Positions 34,305-43,390 are shown, counted from the stretch's first letter. The stretch: 64,000 bases of DNA from CBDCIS01 sp965217565 (GCA_965217565.1 CBDCIS010000003.1:62001-126000), one strand, 5' to 3'. The notes: a model not told the origin generated them from the sequence alone. Translations and numbers: made by a program.

Positions 34305-35803
34305 AGCTCCAGGCCCCGCGCTTGGTCGGACAGCCGCAGCCATCTCTCGTAGCAGTCCTGGTACTCCGCCGAGTTCGCCGTGTCCGGCGTCAGCGTCGCC
34401 AGCCGCGCCCTCGCGCTAAGCGACGCCTCCTCGAGTGATGCGAAGCCGCCAAAGGCGACGCGAGCGCACAGGTAGGCCCCAAGCGCGCTGGGGTTGTTTG
34501 AGGTGGACACCCGAATCTCCCTCCCTAAAACGTCGGTCAAGATTCTAACGAACGTGGGCGTCCGCGTCATACCCCCTCCGAGCGTAACGTCCTTCGCCCG
34601 AACGCCGACCAACTCCTCGATCTGCTCCAAGTTGGCCCTGATAGCGAACGCCGCTGCCTCCAGGGACGCCCTGACGATGTGCCCCCTGCCAATCTCGGTA
34701 AAGGTCACCGGCACGGGGAACATCAGGCCGCCCGTCCTCATCCCCATGCTGCCCGCGTCCATGCGCGGGGGCCCCAGCAGCGCGGTCGCGCCCTCCGAGC
34801 CGAGCGGCGCGCCGGCGGCGAGGGCATCCATTTGCGCGAACCCATCCTCGGAGTCGCCGAACAGCGTTTCGTCGAGCCAGTGGTACGTGTTGCCAATGTC
34901 GCCCGCGTTGCTCTCGAGCACCCACCTGTCCCTTTCGAGGAAGCAGCCCGCCCACGTCTTGGCGTCCGGCGAGAGCATCGGCTTGCGGGTAACCATCTGC
35001 AACGGCGCGCTCCAGCCCGCGACGATGCCGACCTGGCCCTCCTCGGTAACGCCCATGCCCAGCAGGCCGCACTGCGTGTCCGCACCCGCGACGGCCACAG
35101 GGACGCCCGCAGCAAGCCCCGATTCGCGCGAAGCGCCCGCGCTCACGCTGCCCACGAACGCTCCCGCGTCAACCAGTGGGGCCACGTTCGCCGCGATTCC
35201 TATCTCGTTGAACAGGGCTTTAGAAAAAACCCGCGTATGAATGTCCAGCAGCCCAGCCTCCCCCGCGAGGGTTGGCTCGCTGGCAAGCGCACCGGTGAGC
35301 TTCCAAGCGATCCAGTCGGGCAGCGTCAGGACGCTGGCTATTCTAGCATAGGCAGCAGGGCGATGTAGCTGGAACCACCGCAATTTGGCGGCAGTGAAGA
35401 GGAACGATGGCAGGTGGCTGGTGGTACGGTAAACGGCGTCGCGCATCTCCTCGTCGATAGCCGCGCCCTCGAACACCGCCCGCAGGTCTGTGTTCGGGCC
35501 GGCATAGACCTCGCGCCCAGACTGGTCCACAAAGACTACACCCTGTCTCTGGCCGGTGACGGCGACGGCGGCAACCTGGCGGGGCGTTACGCCCGCGTCG
35601 ATCATGCCGCGTTGGATAAGTTGACAGAGGCTTGCCCAGAGCGCCTGCGGGGCGAAGGCGCGGGCCAGAGGGGAGACGTCGTTCTCGGCTGCGTATTCCC
35701 ATTGCTGGGCGGAGGAGCCGCCGACGCGGGCCGTCTTGTCGAACACGAGGCATCGCGGCCCGCTCGTTCCCGCGTCCAACACGACCACGTATCCATCAGC
35801 CAC
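34301..35803 (-). CDS. FGGY-family carbohydrate kinase
   Basis: The 500-aa kinase phosphorylates a sugar or polyol. The N-terminal phosphate motif is LDAGTSGPRCLVFD. AVAVTGQRQGVVFVDQSG and ADTQCGLLGMG (catalytic Asp) follow. The C-terminal ATP-binding part has TLGGGMTRTPTFVRILTDVLGREI. The exact sugar is unclear; it is closer in style to xylulose, fuculose or autoinducer kinases than to glycerol kinase. It overlaps the dehydrogenase gene by 8 bases and the aldolase gene by 4, so the three should be expressed together. Confidence 0.87.
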   Translation of the reverse strand: MADGYVVVLDAGTSGPRCLVFDKTARVGGSSAQQWEYAAENDVSPLARAFAPQALWASLCQLIQRGMIDAGVTPRQVAAVAVTGQRQGVVFVDQSGREVYAGPNTDLRAVFEGAAIDEEMRDAVYRTTSHLPSFLFTAAKLRWFQLHRPAAYARIASVLTLPDWIAWKLTGALASEPTLAGEAGLLDIHTRVFSKALFNEIGIAANVAPLVDAGAFVGSVSAGASRESGLAAGVPVAVAGADTQCGLLGMGVTEEGQVGIVAGWSAPLQMVTRKPMLSPDAKTWAGCFLERDRWVLESNAGDIGNTYHWLDETLFGDSEDGFAQMDALAAGAPLGSEGATALLGPPRMDAGSMGMRTGGLMFPVPVTFTEIGRGHIVRASLEAAAFAIRANLEQIEELVGVRAKDVTLGGGMTRTPTFVRILTDVLGREIRVSTSNNPSALGAYLCARVAFGGFASLEEASLSARARLATLTPDTANSAEYQDCYERWLRLSDQARGLEL

Positions 35804-36785
35804 AGTGCTGCCACACCTCCGGGTTGACCAGGTTTTGCGGCCTTTCGCCCCTCAGAAAGCGCAGTATGTCGTCCGCCATCATCCGGGAGTGGCGTTCGAC
35901 GGTCTCCTCGGTTGCGCCTCCCAGGTGAGGACTCAGCACGACGTTGTCCAGGGCCAGCAAGGGGCTGTGGGGCGCGACGGGGTGGGTCTCGAAGACATCG
36001 AACGCCGCGCCGGCTATGCGCCCCTCACGCAACGCGTCCACAAGCGCGTCTTGGTCCAGAACCGACGGGGCCGTGGCGTTGACGAGGAACGCCGCAGGCT
36101 TCATCAGCGCGATACGCCGGGAGTCCAGCAGCCCTTCCGTCTGCTCGGTTGGCGGCACGTGAAGGCTGACGAAGTCCGAGCGCGCGAGGAGTTCATCCAG
36201 GTCTAGCAACGCGATCCCCGGCGCGACGTTAGTGACGTAAGGGTCGTAGGCCGTGACCGTCATGCCAAGCGCGGCGCATACGGCTGCCAACCTGCGCCCA
36301 ATCGCGCCCAGCCCCACGATGCCCAGGGTCTTACCTGCAAGCTCGACGCCGCGCATGTTCGAGTATGGCTCAACCGGGTTCTGCCAGCGACCCTCGGCGA
36401 CGTACCGGTGAGCGGCGGGGATTCGCCTCGCCAACGCCAACATCAGGCCAAGAGCGTGCTCGGCAACGGCCTGAGCGTTTCTGGCCGGTGTGTTTACGAC
36501 CACCACGCCGCGTCGAGTGCCCGCCTCCACGTCAACGTGGTTCGTCGCGCCGCGGCAGATGCCCACGAATCGAAGCGAGTCTGCCTGCTCGAACACCTCC
36601 TCGAAAACAAAGTCGGACTCGATCACCAGGATGTCGATCCGCTCCTCATTTAGCCTGGACGCAAGCTCGTCCGGGCCGTAGAGTCGGCGAGAGCGCAGCC
36701 AGCTTTCATGGGTAACCTCAATCGACTGGCGAAGCGTCTCGAGGCAGCCGGAACTGAAGGGGGCGAGGATGAGCGCGCGTGTCAT
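35796..36785 (-). CDS. D-2-hydroxyacid dehydrogenase (PGDH-like)
   Basis: The 329-aa NAD-dependent enzyme has the Rossmann motif LGIVGLGAIGRRLAA (about residues 144-158). Its active-site residues include Arg in FVSLHVPPT...NATAPSVLDQDALVDAL, Glu in FDVFETHPV and His in SPHLGGATEE. It oxidises or reduces a 2-hydroxyacid; the substrate is unknown. It is the first gene of the sugar operon and lies 62 bases downstream of the hopanoid gene set on the same strand, so it could share that transcript. Confidence 0.88.
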   Translation of the reverse strand: MTRALILAPFSSGCLETLRQSIEVTHESWLRSRRLYGPDELASRLNEERIDILVIESDFVFEEVFEQADSLRFVGICRGATNHVDVEAGTRRGVVVVNTPARNAQAVAEHALGLMLALARRIPAAHRYVAEGRWQNPVEPYSNMRGVELAGKTLGIVGLGAIGRRLAAVCAALGMTVTAYDPYVTNVAPGIALLDLDELLARSDFVSLHVPPTEQTEGLLDSRRIALMKPAAFLVNATAPSVLDQDALVDALREGRIAGAAFDVFETHPVAPHSPLLALDNVVLSPHLGGATEETVERHSRMMADDILRFLRGERPQNLVNPEVWQHCG

Positions 36786-36846
36786 TGGTCACACCGCCCC
36801 GTGATGACAGATAGATAGAGGAGGTTCATAGCGGGAGGCCGCGGAG

Positions 36847-37731
36847 CTACCGCCGCCCGGAAAGGGGCAGGGATGGCAGCAGGCTGTTCGCCGCCCAGAG
36901 CTTGGCTGTTATCAGCAGTTTCTCGCGCGTGCCGAGCCCGATGCGCCGTTCGAACACGTCGAATCCCCGCATCTCTATGCGATCGAGCACCGCACTGTAG
37001 ATTCCGTGTAAAACCATCGGGCAGGTCCTAGACCCGGGAGATAGCAGGGGGAACAGCCGGCTTCCCCTCTCGAAGTAGCGGCGCGCCCGGTCCGCCTGGA
37101 ACTTCATGAGATTTCGGAAGGCGTCGTTGTTAATCCCACTCATCAACTCCCGCTCCGAGTATCCAAAAGCCCCGATGTCGTTGAGCGGGATATAGATGCG
37201 CCCGCGTTCGGCGTCCTCTTTGACGTCGCGTAGGATGTTGGTCAACTGCATGGCAACGCCGAGGTCAACGGCGTGTTCTCTGGCCTTGGCGTCTTTGTAG
37301 CCGAACACTTCAATGCAGATAAGGCCTATTATGGACGCCACCTTATAGCAGTAGCCGTTTAGCTCGTCGAACGTCTGAAAGCGTGTCCACGTCAGGTCCA
37401 TCTCCACACCCTCTATGACCTGTTCATAGTATTCGTATGGTATGTGGAAGGCGCGAGAGGCGTCGTTAAGCGCGGTAAAGACGGGGCCGTTGGCTCGCCC
37501 TTTCTGAGAAAGGGACAGAAAGCGACGCGCCTCGGCAAAGAGGCGCTCTTTCTCGTCGATTGGAAGGTCTTCATCGGCTATGTCGTCACAGTAGCGGCAG
37601 AAAGCGTAGGCGGAGTATATCGCTCGGCGTTTTCTGGCGGGCAGTGTGCGAAAGGCGTAGTAGAAGTTCCTCGCATGCTCTTTGGCAATGCGCTGGCAGT
37701 AGTCGTAGGCAAGCTCGACCTCGGTTGTCAT
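36847..37731 (-). CDS. Squalene/phytoene synthase family protein (HpnD-like)
   Basis: The 294-aa all-helical prenyltransferase has the two Asp-rich motifs: RYCDDIADE (about residues 47-55) and NILRDVKEDAERGR. DLTWTRFQTFDELNGYCYKVASIIGL and YIPLNDI are further family marks. It would condense two farnesyl diphosphates toward squalene for hopanoids. Known bacterial routes use HpnC, HpnD and HpnE or a single squalene synthase, and only this one homolog is in the cluster. It is therefore either part of a split route or a one-enzyme synthase, or it makes phytoene. Confidence 0.85.
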   Translation of the reverse strand: MTTEVELAYDYCQRIAKEHARNFYYAFRTLPARKRRAIYSAYAFCRYCDDIADEDLPIDEKERLFAEARRFLSLSQKGRANGPVFTALNDASRAFHIPYEYYEQVIEGVEMDLTWTRFQTFDELNGYCYKVASIIGLICIEVFGYKDAKAREHAVDLGVAMQLTNILRDVKEDAERGRIYIPLNDIGAFGYSERELMSGINNDAFRNLMKFQADRARRYFERGSRLFPLLSPGSRTCPMVLHGIYSAVLDRIEMRGFDVFERRIGLGTREKLLITAKLWAANSLLPSLPLSGRR

Positions 37732-37809
37732 TGGAACCTCCGAGCGGACGCCCTACCCTTGCGGCCCAAGCGCCGCTGTCGCGCCTGCCGCGATACGACG
37801 GATGGGTTC

Positions 37810-38277
37810 CTACACTCCCATTACCTGTACGAGCACCTGGCGGCGATCTCTGTCGGGGTCCAGTTCCACCATGAAGAGCCGCTGGAACTCGCCGAACGCG
37901 AGCTGACCGTCGATAATGGGAACCGTTTCGCTGGTTCCCAATATCAGGTGCTGACAGTGAGAGTGTCCGTTTGCGCACTCGTCTTCGTGCATGTGGACCG
38001 TGCGCACACTGAAATCGTTGTGCCGGTAATGGCCTGTTCTGGGCGAGTTGCGTTCGAGCGTATTCGCCAGGTCCACCAGTAGGAGGGGTTCGTTTTCCTG
38101 GATGACGATGGCCGCGGTGGTATGTTTGGAAAACACGACGGTGAACCCGTTGGACACTTCGGACTGTCGCACGTACTCGGCAACCTGGTCGGTTATGTCG
38201 ATGAATTCGGGCGCAGTCGTCGGTTCCACGTCAAGCGTGAACACGCAGGTCTTAATGGAAGTCTCGCTTACTTTCAT
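37810..38277 (-). CDS. YjbQ/UPF0047 family protein (secondary thiamine-phosphate synthase family)
   Basis: ATG 38277 (MKVSETSIKTCVF) gives the standard family length of 155 aa; the longer open frame to 38466 has no family support. Conserved patterns are FSKHTTAAIVIQENEP (about residues 49-64) and the His-rich HEDECANGHSHCQHLILGTSETVP, probably a metal site. The family is trimeric and of uncertain role; some members complement thiamine-phosphate synthase. Its place between shc and a squalene/phytoene synthase gene suggests a hopanoid link worth testing. Confidence 0.85.
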   Translation of the reverse strand: MKVSETSIKTCVFTLDVEPTTAPEFIDITDQVAEYVRQSEVSNGFTVVFSKHTTAAIVIQENEPLLLVDLANTLERNSPRTGHYRHNDFSVRTVHMHEDECANGHSHCQHLILGTSETVPIIDGQLAFGEFQRLFMVELDPDRDRRQVLVQVMGV

Positions 38278-38335
38278 TGAGCAACCTCGCTGGGGTTCAC
38301 CAAAGCGTCCGGCAGGGAACCAAAGCCGAACACTA

Positions 38336-40453
38336 TCATATAGGCAAGAATCTTGGCAATCTCTTTTGACGCGCTCTTCTGGTCTGAACGTACAGCTTGC
38401 TTTGCAGGTTTGCCCCGCCGCCGGGGTTGGAGCTTTCACCCCTCGAGAAGGCGCGGTAACGTCCAAGCGCCATGGGGGGCCAGTAGTTGCTATACATGTG
38501 ATAGTTGATCATGAATCCCGCTGGAAGCTCTTCACCCTGGTACCTAGGGTCTTCCTGCGCCAGGTAGCCATTCAGACGTTGCCCAATTCCATAGCCTGGA
38601 AAGCCCGTCCCTGTAAAGTACGGCTCGTCCCAGGTGCCATCGCCCTGCTGGGTCTGAATCAGATACTCGACGCCCCGCCTGGCAGCCGGGCTCGCTCCCA
38701 TGCCGCCGGCCAGGAGCGCGATCAAGGCCCATGCCGTTTGCGACGCCGTGCTCGGCCCTCTGCCCCGGTAGGCAGGATCGACGTAAGATTCGCAACTCTC
38801 TCCCCAGCCGCCGTCGGAATTCTGGTGGTCTATAATCCACTTCACGGCGCGATGGACGTAATCTGCGCTCATGTCCATTCCCAGCGCCTCGAGAGCGGGA
38901 AGGACGGCTGCGGTTCCGTATATGTAGTTGACGCCCCAGCGTCCGAACCAGACGCCGTCTTCCTCCTGCTCCGCCAGCACGTACTCGAGCGCCTTGGCGA
39001 CGGATGCGTGGCTGCTGTCGTAGCCGAGCCGACCAAGCATCTCCAGGATGTGGGCCGTTACGTCCACGCTGGGCGGGTCTATCGTCTCGCCAAAGTCCGC
39101 AAACGGGATCTTGGCGATCAAGAGCTTCGTGTTGTCCTTGTCAAAAGCGCCCCAGCCTCCGTTGCTGCTCTGCATCCCCAACGTCCAGCGCACCGCCCGG
39201 TCGATGGATCTGCAAGTGTCGTCCTGGGATGGCAAGCGAACCCTGCTGAGAGCCATCACTATCTCCGAGGTATCGTCCATGTCGGGATACTTGTCATTTT
39301 CAAACTCGAACGCCCAGCCTCCGGGAGGAACGGTTCCAGCCTTGACCTGCCAGTCGCCGCCTGTCAGTATCTGCTCCTTCAGGAGCCACTGCCCGGCCTT
39401 CACGAGCGCCGGGTGCTCCGGCGCCATCCCAGAGTCCACCAAGCCGATCATCGTCAGGCACGTGTCCCACACCGGCGAGACGCACGCCTGGATTCGCATG
39501 GTATCGCCCTCCTCTATGGAGAACTGCTCGAGGCCCGCGATGCCCTTGGCGTTGACCGGATGATCGAGAGGGTAACCCAGGCTGTGAAGGGCTATCAGGG
39601 AGTACACCCAGGGCGGCTGGATCCCGCCCCAGCTTCCGTCAGCGTCCTGGTGCTCGACAATCCACTCTTCGGCGCGCTTGATCGCCTGCCCCCTGGTGGG
39701 TTTCCAGGGCAACCTCTCTATGTTTCTGAGCGCCAGATCGCCCGCGTAGAAGAAGGTCTCCCAACCCCTGAGCCGGCTGGGACGCTGTATCGTGTAGTCC
39801 GTCTGCTCTCGTGGCAGCGGGTAGAGTTCGTCGATGCGCGCGTATTCGGGTATCTGCTTCACCGGCTTCTTGTCTTGGAGAATGAGCAGGGGCACTATGG
39901 TCGCCCTCGCCCAACTGGAGAAGTCGTAAATGGTTATGGGGAACCAATTGGGCAGCAGCATGATTTCCGGCGGCATCACCGGAACACCTTCCCAATCCCA
40001 CTGGCCGAACAGGGCAAGCCATATTTTGGTGAAGACGCGGGTGTTTGGAACGCCCCCCTTTGAGAGGATGAAGTCCTTGGCCTTACGCATCAGAGGCTCG
40101 TCCGGGGACACCCCCGTCATCTTCAGCGCGAAGTAGCACTCCGTCGAGGTGCTGAGGTCCCCGGATGCGCCATAGAACTGGCCCCAGGTGCCGTCATCCC
40201 TCTGGCGGCTCAGGATGTGGTTCGCGACCTTGCGCAGACGCTCCTCTTTGGCGATGCCAAGGAAGTGGGTCAGCAGAATGTACTCTGCTTCCATGGTGGG
40301 GTTGGACTCGAGCTCACCCCACCAGTAGCCATCCGAATGTTGGACGTTAAGCAGGTAGGTCTGGGCATCCTCGATGGCCTCGTCCAGCCCCGGGATGCCG
40401 CTTGTAGGGACGGATTTCAAACCCGCCCCTACCCTGTTACTGACATTCACCAT
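38336..40453 (-). CDS. shc: Squalene-hopene cyclase
   Basis: The 705-aa terpene cyclase turns squalene into hopene at the membrane. The catalytic DxDD motif is DMDDTSE near residue 390. Several QW repeats are visible (QHSDGYWWGELE, QQGDGTW-type RQRDDGTWGQF, HQDADGSWGG, QSSNGGWGAFD, QNSDGGWGE, QQGDGTWDEP). The length fits SHC. Residues 7-17 (RVGAGLKSVPT) are encoded by a 29-base palindromic repeat (40404-40432), so the true N-terminus may lie downstream, or a repeat has inserted there. It sits in a hopanoid operon after hpnG. Confidence 0.95.
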   Translation of the reverse strand: MVNVSNRVGAGLKSVPTSGIPGLDEAIEDAQTYLLNVQHSDGYWWGELESNPTMEAEYILLTHFLGIAKEERLRKVANHILSRQRDDGTWGQFYGASGDLSTSTECYFALKMTGVSPDEPLMRKAKDFILSKGGVPNTRVFTKIWLALFGQWDWEGVPVMPPEIMLLPNWFPITIYDFSSWARATIVPLLILQDKKPVKQIPEYARIDELYPLPREQTDYTIQRPSRLRGWETFFYAGDLALRNIERLPWKPTRGQAIKRAEEWIVEHQDADGSWGGIQPPWVYSLIALHSLGYPLDHPVNAKGIAGLEQFSIEEGDTMRIQACVSPVWDTCLTMIGLVDSGMAPEHPALVKAGQWLLKEQILTGGDWQVKAGTVPPGGWAFEFENDKYPDMDDTSEIVMALSRVRLPSQDDTCRSIDRAVRWTLGMQSSNGGWGAFDKDNTKLLIAKIPFADFGETIDPPSVDVTAHILEMLGRLGYDSSHASVAKALEYVLAEQEEDGVWFGRWGVNYIYGTAAVLPALEALGMDMSADYVHRAVKWIIDHQNSDGGWGESCESYVDPAYRGRGPSTASQTAWALIALLAGGMGASPAARRGVEYLIQTQQGDGTWDEPYFTGTGFPGYGIGQRLNGYLAQEDPRYQGEELPAGFMINYHMYSNYWPPMALGRYRAFSRGESSNPGGGANLQSKLYVQTRRARQKRLPRFLPI
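40404..40432. repeat. Palindromic repeat overlapping the shc N-terminus
   Basis: The arms GTAGGGACGG and CCGCCCCTAC surround ATTTCAAAC, with 12 of 14 arm positions paired. Copies of the same style are at 57374-57401 (perfect) and 24068-24095 (degenerate). On the minus strand it reads as codons for VGAGLKSVPT. Confidence 0.7.
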
Positions 40454-40489
40454 GAGAATGTTCGCCTCTATCTATCGTGAACGTAGGAC

Positions 40490-41239
40490 CTAGAGTCCAT
40501 TCCAGGTTTGTGTTTCAAGAAATGCGGCGAGTGACTTCCCGGCCCTCTTGGCCTGCGACGCCAGCTTGAACAGCTTTGGCGTCTCCCAAGGCTTGGCAGA
40601 AGCGTACTTGAGGGCGTGAACCCAGGCTGGACCGCCGCGCGAGCTTACGGCGTCCCCGACAAAGGTGGGCAACGTCTGCTCCACCGGGTCCAACACGGCT
40701 CGCACCACCGCATGGCGTATCCCGAACGACGCGGCTGTTTCGCTCACCCAATAACTTTCCATGTCTATTACGCTTACCGGAAACTTTCTGCCTATCCATG
40801 CCTTCATCGAACTGCTTGGCACCAACTGGGGGACTGACAAGCATCCGGGCGGCGAGTATCCCTCGTGAGAATCCCTCATGTCGGCCAAATGCGCCGCTTC
40901 CAGCAGTCGCTCGTTCGCGGCGCCCGCCCGCCAGAGGGCCGCCGGTCCCTCTACCGACATGACCCGCTCACACACAAATACGTCCCCCGCGCTGAGTCCC
41001 TTCTGCACTCCACCGGCAAAGCCGGCGGACACGATGAGCGTGGGGGCATATCCCTCAACCAGTTGCCTGGTGGCCTCCACTGCCTGCCACCGGCCCACGC
41101 CGCCCTGGACTAGCGCCACGCCGGACTCTGCTTCTGAGCGATAAAACTTGAAGCGGCCGTTGCGCTCCACGAGCCGAAATCCGCCCTGTTTCAGATAGTC
41201 GCGCGTCTCCTCCCTGAACGCGGTTACGATGCCCAACAA
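40490..41239 (-). CDS. hpnG: Hopanoid-associated phosphorylase HpnG
   Basis: HpnG removes adenine from adenosylhopane with phosphate, giving phosphoribosylhopane. The nucleoside-phosphorylase-like protein shows LGIVTAFREETRDYL at the start, VQGGVGRWQAVEATRQL, IVSAGFAGGVQKGLSAGDVFVCERV and SVIDMESYWVSETAASFGI with the catalytic Glu. TTG 41239 after TTGAGG gives a start like other HpnG proteins (249 aa). Upstream ATGs in the same frame would run through the end of hpnH as low-quality R-rich sequence. hpnH ends 30 bases upstream. Confidence 0.85.
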   Translation of the reverse strand: MLGIVTAFREETRDYLKQGGFRLVERNGRFKFYRSEAESGVALVQGGVGRWQAVEATRQLVEGYAPTLIVSAGFAGGVQKGLSAGDVFVCERVMSVEGPAALWRAGAANERLLEAAHLADMRDSHEGYSPPGCLSVPQLVPSSSMKAWIGRKFPVSVIDMESYWVSETAASFGIRHAVVRAVLDPVEQTLPTFVGDAVSSRGGPAWVHALKYASAKPWETPKLFKLASQAKRAGKSLAAFLETQTWNGL

Positions 41240-41268
41240 CGACTCAGCCTCAACGCGAATGGGCGAAC

Positions 41269-42294
41269 CTAGCCCGCGCCGACGCCGGCGTTCTTTATCG
41301 CGCCTTCCCTTATCATCTTCAATGCGTCCCCAGGACTCTTGATTGCGCTGAAGACGGACGCCGACTCGAAGCCGCAGTGCATCATGCAGTTGGCGCACCT
41401 GGGATCTTTGCCCACGCCGTAACGCTCCCACAACTCGTCAGAGTACAGGTCGTTGACGTCTTGGGTGTGCCTGTCACCAAGAAGATAGCACGGCTCCCTC
41501 CAGCCCATGACGGTGTAGGTAGGGTTCGACCATGCGGTGCACTGGTACTCGCGGTCTCCGCGAAGGAAATCGAGGTACAAGGGATTGTTGTAAAAGCGGA
41601 TGTTGCGCTTCGGGTGCAGCACGTTCTTGAAGATAGCCCTTGCCTTTTGCCTGGAAATGAAAAGCTGCTGGTCCGGCACCGTATCGTACTGGTACCCGGG
41701 AGAGACCATCGCGCCCTCGACCCCCAATTCGGTGACCTTCGTAAACATCTCTATCAGGTCTTCCTCGTCACACCCGTTGAAGACCGTGGTATTGGTGGTC
41801 ACCCTGTACCCTTTCTCCAGGGCAGTCTCGATTCCACGCATGGCTATTTTGAATACGCCCTTGCGATAGACCGACTTGTCGTGGGCCTCCTCCATACCAT
41901 CCAGGTGCACCACGAAGCAGAAGTACTTGGAGGGAGGAATCCTCTTCATTACGCGCTCCATGAGCAGCGCGTTGGTACACATGTAAACGAACTTCTTGGT
42001 GGCTGTTATGCGATTGACTATCTCGTCTATCTGCGGGTGCAGCGTAGGCTCGCCACCCGCGATTGAGACTATCGGTGCGCCCGACTCCTCCACCGCTGCC
42101 AGGCACTGCTCGACCGACAACATACTGTCTATGACAGGCTCGTACTCCCTTATGCGCCCGCATCCCACGCACGCCAGGTTGCACTTTTCGAGCGGTTCGA
42201 GCATGGTGACGAGGGGATAGCGCTTGCGCCGAGTGATGCTGTTCTTCAGGATGTACCAGCCAAGTCGAACCGCAATCTCGAGTGGCCTAGACAT
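41269..42294 (-). CDS. hpnH: Adenosyl-hopene transferase HpnH (radical SAM)
   Basis: HpnH adds the 5'-deoxyadenosyl group of SAM to diploptene, the first step to extended C35 hopanoids. The radical-SAM cluster ligands are Cys38, Cys42 and Cys45 in EKCNLACVGCGRIREYE, with GGEPTLHPQI as the SAM-binding motif and a C-terminal Cys-rich SPASM-like region (DPRCANCMMHCGFES). The length of 341 aa is typical. It is followed by hpnG, the next enzyme in the pathway. Confidence 0.93.
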   Translation of the reverse strand: MSRPLEIAVRLGWYILKNSITRRKRYPLVTMLEPLEKCNLACVGCGRIREYEPVIDSMLSVEQCLAAVEESGAPIVSIAGGEPTLHPQIDEIVNRITATKKFVYMCTNALLMERVMKRIPPSKYFCFVVHLDGMEEAHDKSVYRKGVFKIAMRGIETALEKGYRVTTNTTVFNGCDEEDLIEMFTKVTELGVEGAMVSPGYQYDTVPDQQLFISRQKARAIFKNVLHPKRNIRFYNNPLYLDFLRGDREYQCTAWSNPTYTVMGWREPCYLLGDRHTQDVNDLYSDELWERYGVGKDPRCANCMMHCGFESASVFSAIKSPGDALKMIREGAIKNAGVGAG

Positions 42295-42325
42295 TGGGTT
42301 ATCCTTTCATGCTCCGCCGCCCGTC

Positions 42326-43390
42326 CTAGTGTTGCCTGATGAGCAGGAAGTGGACCAGCTCCTCAGTCTCTCTGCGGATGCCGGTGGCCATTTCAACGCC
42401 GGATATGGCTTCCAACGCCATGCCGGAGTGCTCCTCCGCCAGGCTGTGAGCATAGCCTTTGACATCTACGCGTTCCATAACGTCGAGCACGCTGACAACG
42501 TCGTCGTCGTCCAGCCGCTCCTTTCCGTAGATGCGGTCGAGCAGACGCTTGTCGGCGGCGTTGGCCTGCGACATCGCATAAACCACCGGAAGAGAGTTCT
42601 TCTTGCGGCGAATATCCGCGCCGACGGGCTTGCCTGTCGCCTCCTCGTCGCCCCACACTCCCAGAACGTCGTCTCGAATCTGGAAGACGTAACCGAGTGA
42701 GCCGCCAAACGCTCGAAAGGCCTGGATAGTCGTCTCGTCCGTGGTGCCGATGGCGGCTCCCAGGTTGACGGCGCAGCGTATCAGCGCCCCGGTCTTCTTG
42801 GAAATCATCTCCAGGTAGGCGTCAAGGGCGATGTCAGGCCTGCCCTCGTAAGATATGTCCAGATACTGCCCCTCTATCATTTCCAGGTAGGCCTCCGTGA
42901 GTATCCCAACGAGGGCCAGCGCCTGCTCGAAGGCTATTCCCTCCTCCAACAGGGATTCAAGCGATCTGTCGGCGATCACCCTGAGAACGTTGCCGGCCAC
43001 GAGAGCCTTGGGCATTCCCCACGCAGCCCACAGCGTTGGACGGTGGTGGCGCGTCTCGTCCAGGTCCTGGATGTCGTCGTGAACCAGGGAGAAATTGTGG
43101 ATGAATTCGAGGGCGACTGCGGCAGGCATGGCCTTGTTCATAGAGCCGCCCGCGGCTTCGCAGCCGAACAGGCACAGCGTAGGCCGGAGCGCCTTGCCCT
43201 CCGTGGCCGTGCATGGATTGCCGTCCACGTCAACCCAGCCCATGTAGTACCTCAGCATATCGTACACGGCCATATAATCCCTGGACAGGCCGATGCGCAA
43301 CGCCTGGCTGATATGCGCTCTGTACCTCTGGAACATGCCCGGAAGTTGAGCGACTCTTCCGTCTATCGCATGAATGGAAGGGTTAGTCAA
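42326..43390 (-). CDS. Polyprenyl diphosphate synthase (farnesyl/geranylgeranyl type)
   Basis: The 354-aa trans-prenyltransferase has the first Asp-rich motif DDIQD at residues 105-109 (LVHDDIQDLDETRHHRPT) and a second at about residue 241 (FQIRDDVLGVWGDEEATGKPVGADIRRKKNSLP). It elongates isoprenoid diphosphates and probably supplies farnesyl diphosphate for the hopanoid genes downstream; geranylgeranyl is also possible. It is the first gene of the hopanoid operon, with a strong promoter at 43485-43457, divergent from nuoA. Confidence 0.92.
   Translation of the reverse strand: MTNPSIHAIDGRVAQLPGMFQRYRAHISQALRIGLSRDYMAVYDMLRYYMGWVDVDGNPCTATEGKALRPTLCLFGCEAAGGSMNKAMPAAVALEFIHNFSLVHDDIQDLDETRHHRPTLWAAWGMPKALVAGNVLRVIADRSLESLLEEGIAFEQALALVGILTEAYLEMIEGQYLDISYEGRPDIALDAYLEMISKKTGALIRCAVNLGAAIGTTDETTIQAFRAFGGSLGYVFQIRDDVLGVWGDEEATGKPVGADIRRKKNSLPVVYAMSQANAADKRLLDRIYGKERLDDDDVVSVLDVMERVDVKGYAHSLAEEHSGMALEAISGVEMATGIRRETEELVHFLLIRQH

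Noticed and set aside
38048..40063. 671-aa open frame on the plus strand
   Set aside because: It lies opposite squalene-hopene cyclase and yjbQ, whose motifs are clear on the minus strand. It is an antisense shadow caused by high GC.
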